From Gammaproteobacteria bacterium (GTDB lineage Bacteria; Pseudomonadota; Gammaproteobacteria; Granulosicoccales; Granulosicoccaceae): a stretch of 5,620 bases of DNA. Where the stretch lies: NCBI GenBank assembly GCA_019634245.1, contig JAHQVR010000286.1, forward strand, positions 1-5,620, in the 5' to 3' direction. Below, piece by piece: positions 5,511-5,620 of this stretch. The notes beneath the pieces are model-generated. The model saw only the letters and a program-made list of their open reading frames with translations. It was not told the origin of the DNA and did no database searches. Within the stretch, counting starts at the first letter, position 1. Every line of letters starts with the position of its first letter. A program made the position numbers and the translations under genes.

Positions 5511-5620
5511 CTGCAGCTGTTGCCTCTGAAGAAACATCAGGTGGTGAATAATCAATTCTTTATCATCTTCGTTGATGTTTGAGTATTGTGTGGACACTGT
5601 ATACTGGTGGCTGCTGCTGA
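5481..5620 (-). CDS. C-terminal end of a convergent gene, possibly a PilZ-domain protein
   Basis: Reading the minus strand from the right edge, one frame stays open for 45 codons and stops at TGA (5483-5481); the other two frames close early. The visible tail contains QYSNINEDDKELIIHHLMFL (11-30) and then QRQQLQKKRL (31-40). The pattern of a short strand, an acidic D-rich turn, then a helix with LI..(6).LQR..L.K.R resembles the C-terminal helix of PilZ (c-di-GMP-binding) proteins, which often sit in flagellar clusters. The RxxxR and D/NxSxxG c-di-GMP motifs, if present, lie outside the window, so the family call is tentative. That it is a real coding end is better supported: amino acid composition is sensible and it stops just 17 bases from the convergent plus-strand stop codon. 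Confidence 0.5.
   Translation of the reverse strand, partial: SSSHQYTVSTQYSNINEDDKELIIHHLMFLQRQQLQKKRLDTGST

Noticed and set aside
5611..5620. CTGCTGCTG triplet run at the right edge
   Set aside because: Three repeats only, explained as consecutive Ser codons of the minus-strand gene.

Overview
The window is a late-flagellar gene block from what looks like a Gammaproteobacterium. It has moderate GC content, mostly tight Shine-Dalgarno-type gene spacing, and the order flgK-flgL-flagellin-fliD-fliS-fliT. No close genus can be named from the sequence alone. The protein features fit a polar-flagellum bacterium of the Pseudomonas/marine gammaproteobacterial kind: a short 267-residue flagellin, a 398-residue FlgL with an inserted beta domain, and a FlgK with similar inserts. 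This is inference, not a match to a known genome.

Layout. Positions 1-861 hold the C-terminal 286 residues of FlgK (HAP1), which begins outside the window. flgL (HAP3, 864-2060) follows after 2 bases. A 145-base leader (2061-2205) carries a possible sigma-28 promoter and an imperfect hairpin ahead of the flagellin gene (2206-3009). Flagellin is closed by a clear intrinsic terminator (3034-3065). A second run follows: fliD cap protein (3084-4367), fliS flagellin chaperone (4375-4761), a FliT-like FliD chaperone starting at TTG (4764-5135), and an unrecognised 106-residue protein (5143-5463). A second intrinsic terminator (5470-5510) ends this run. That terminator lies inside the 3' end of a convergent gene on the minus strand (5481 to the right edge). 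Only the last 45 residues of that gene are visible, and they resemble the C-terminus of a PilZ-domain protein.

How it works together. FlgK and FlgL form the junction between hook and filament, flagellin polymerises beyond it, and FliD caps the growing tip. FliS and FliT keep flagellin and FliD, respectively, export-competent in the cytoplasm. The convergent gene, if PilZ-type, would be a c-di-GMP-responsive motility component, but that is tentative.

No mobile element, CRISPR array, RNA gene or obviously novel defence or metabolic system is visible. The points most worth a second look are: the beta module shared by FlgK (twice) and FlgL (once), the hairpin in the flagellin leader, the unknown gene at the end of the fliDST run, the absence of flaG, and the terminator embedded in a convergent coding sequence.
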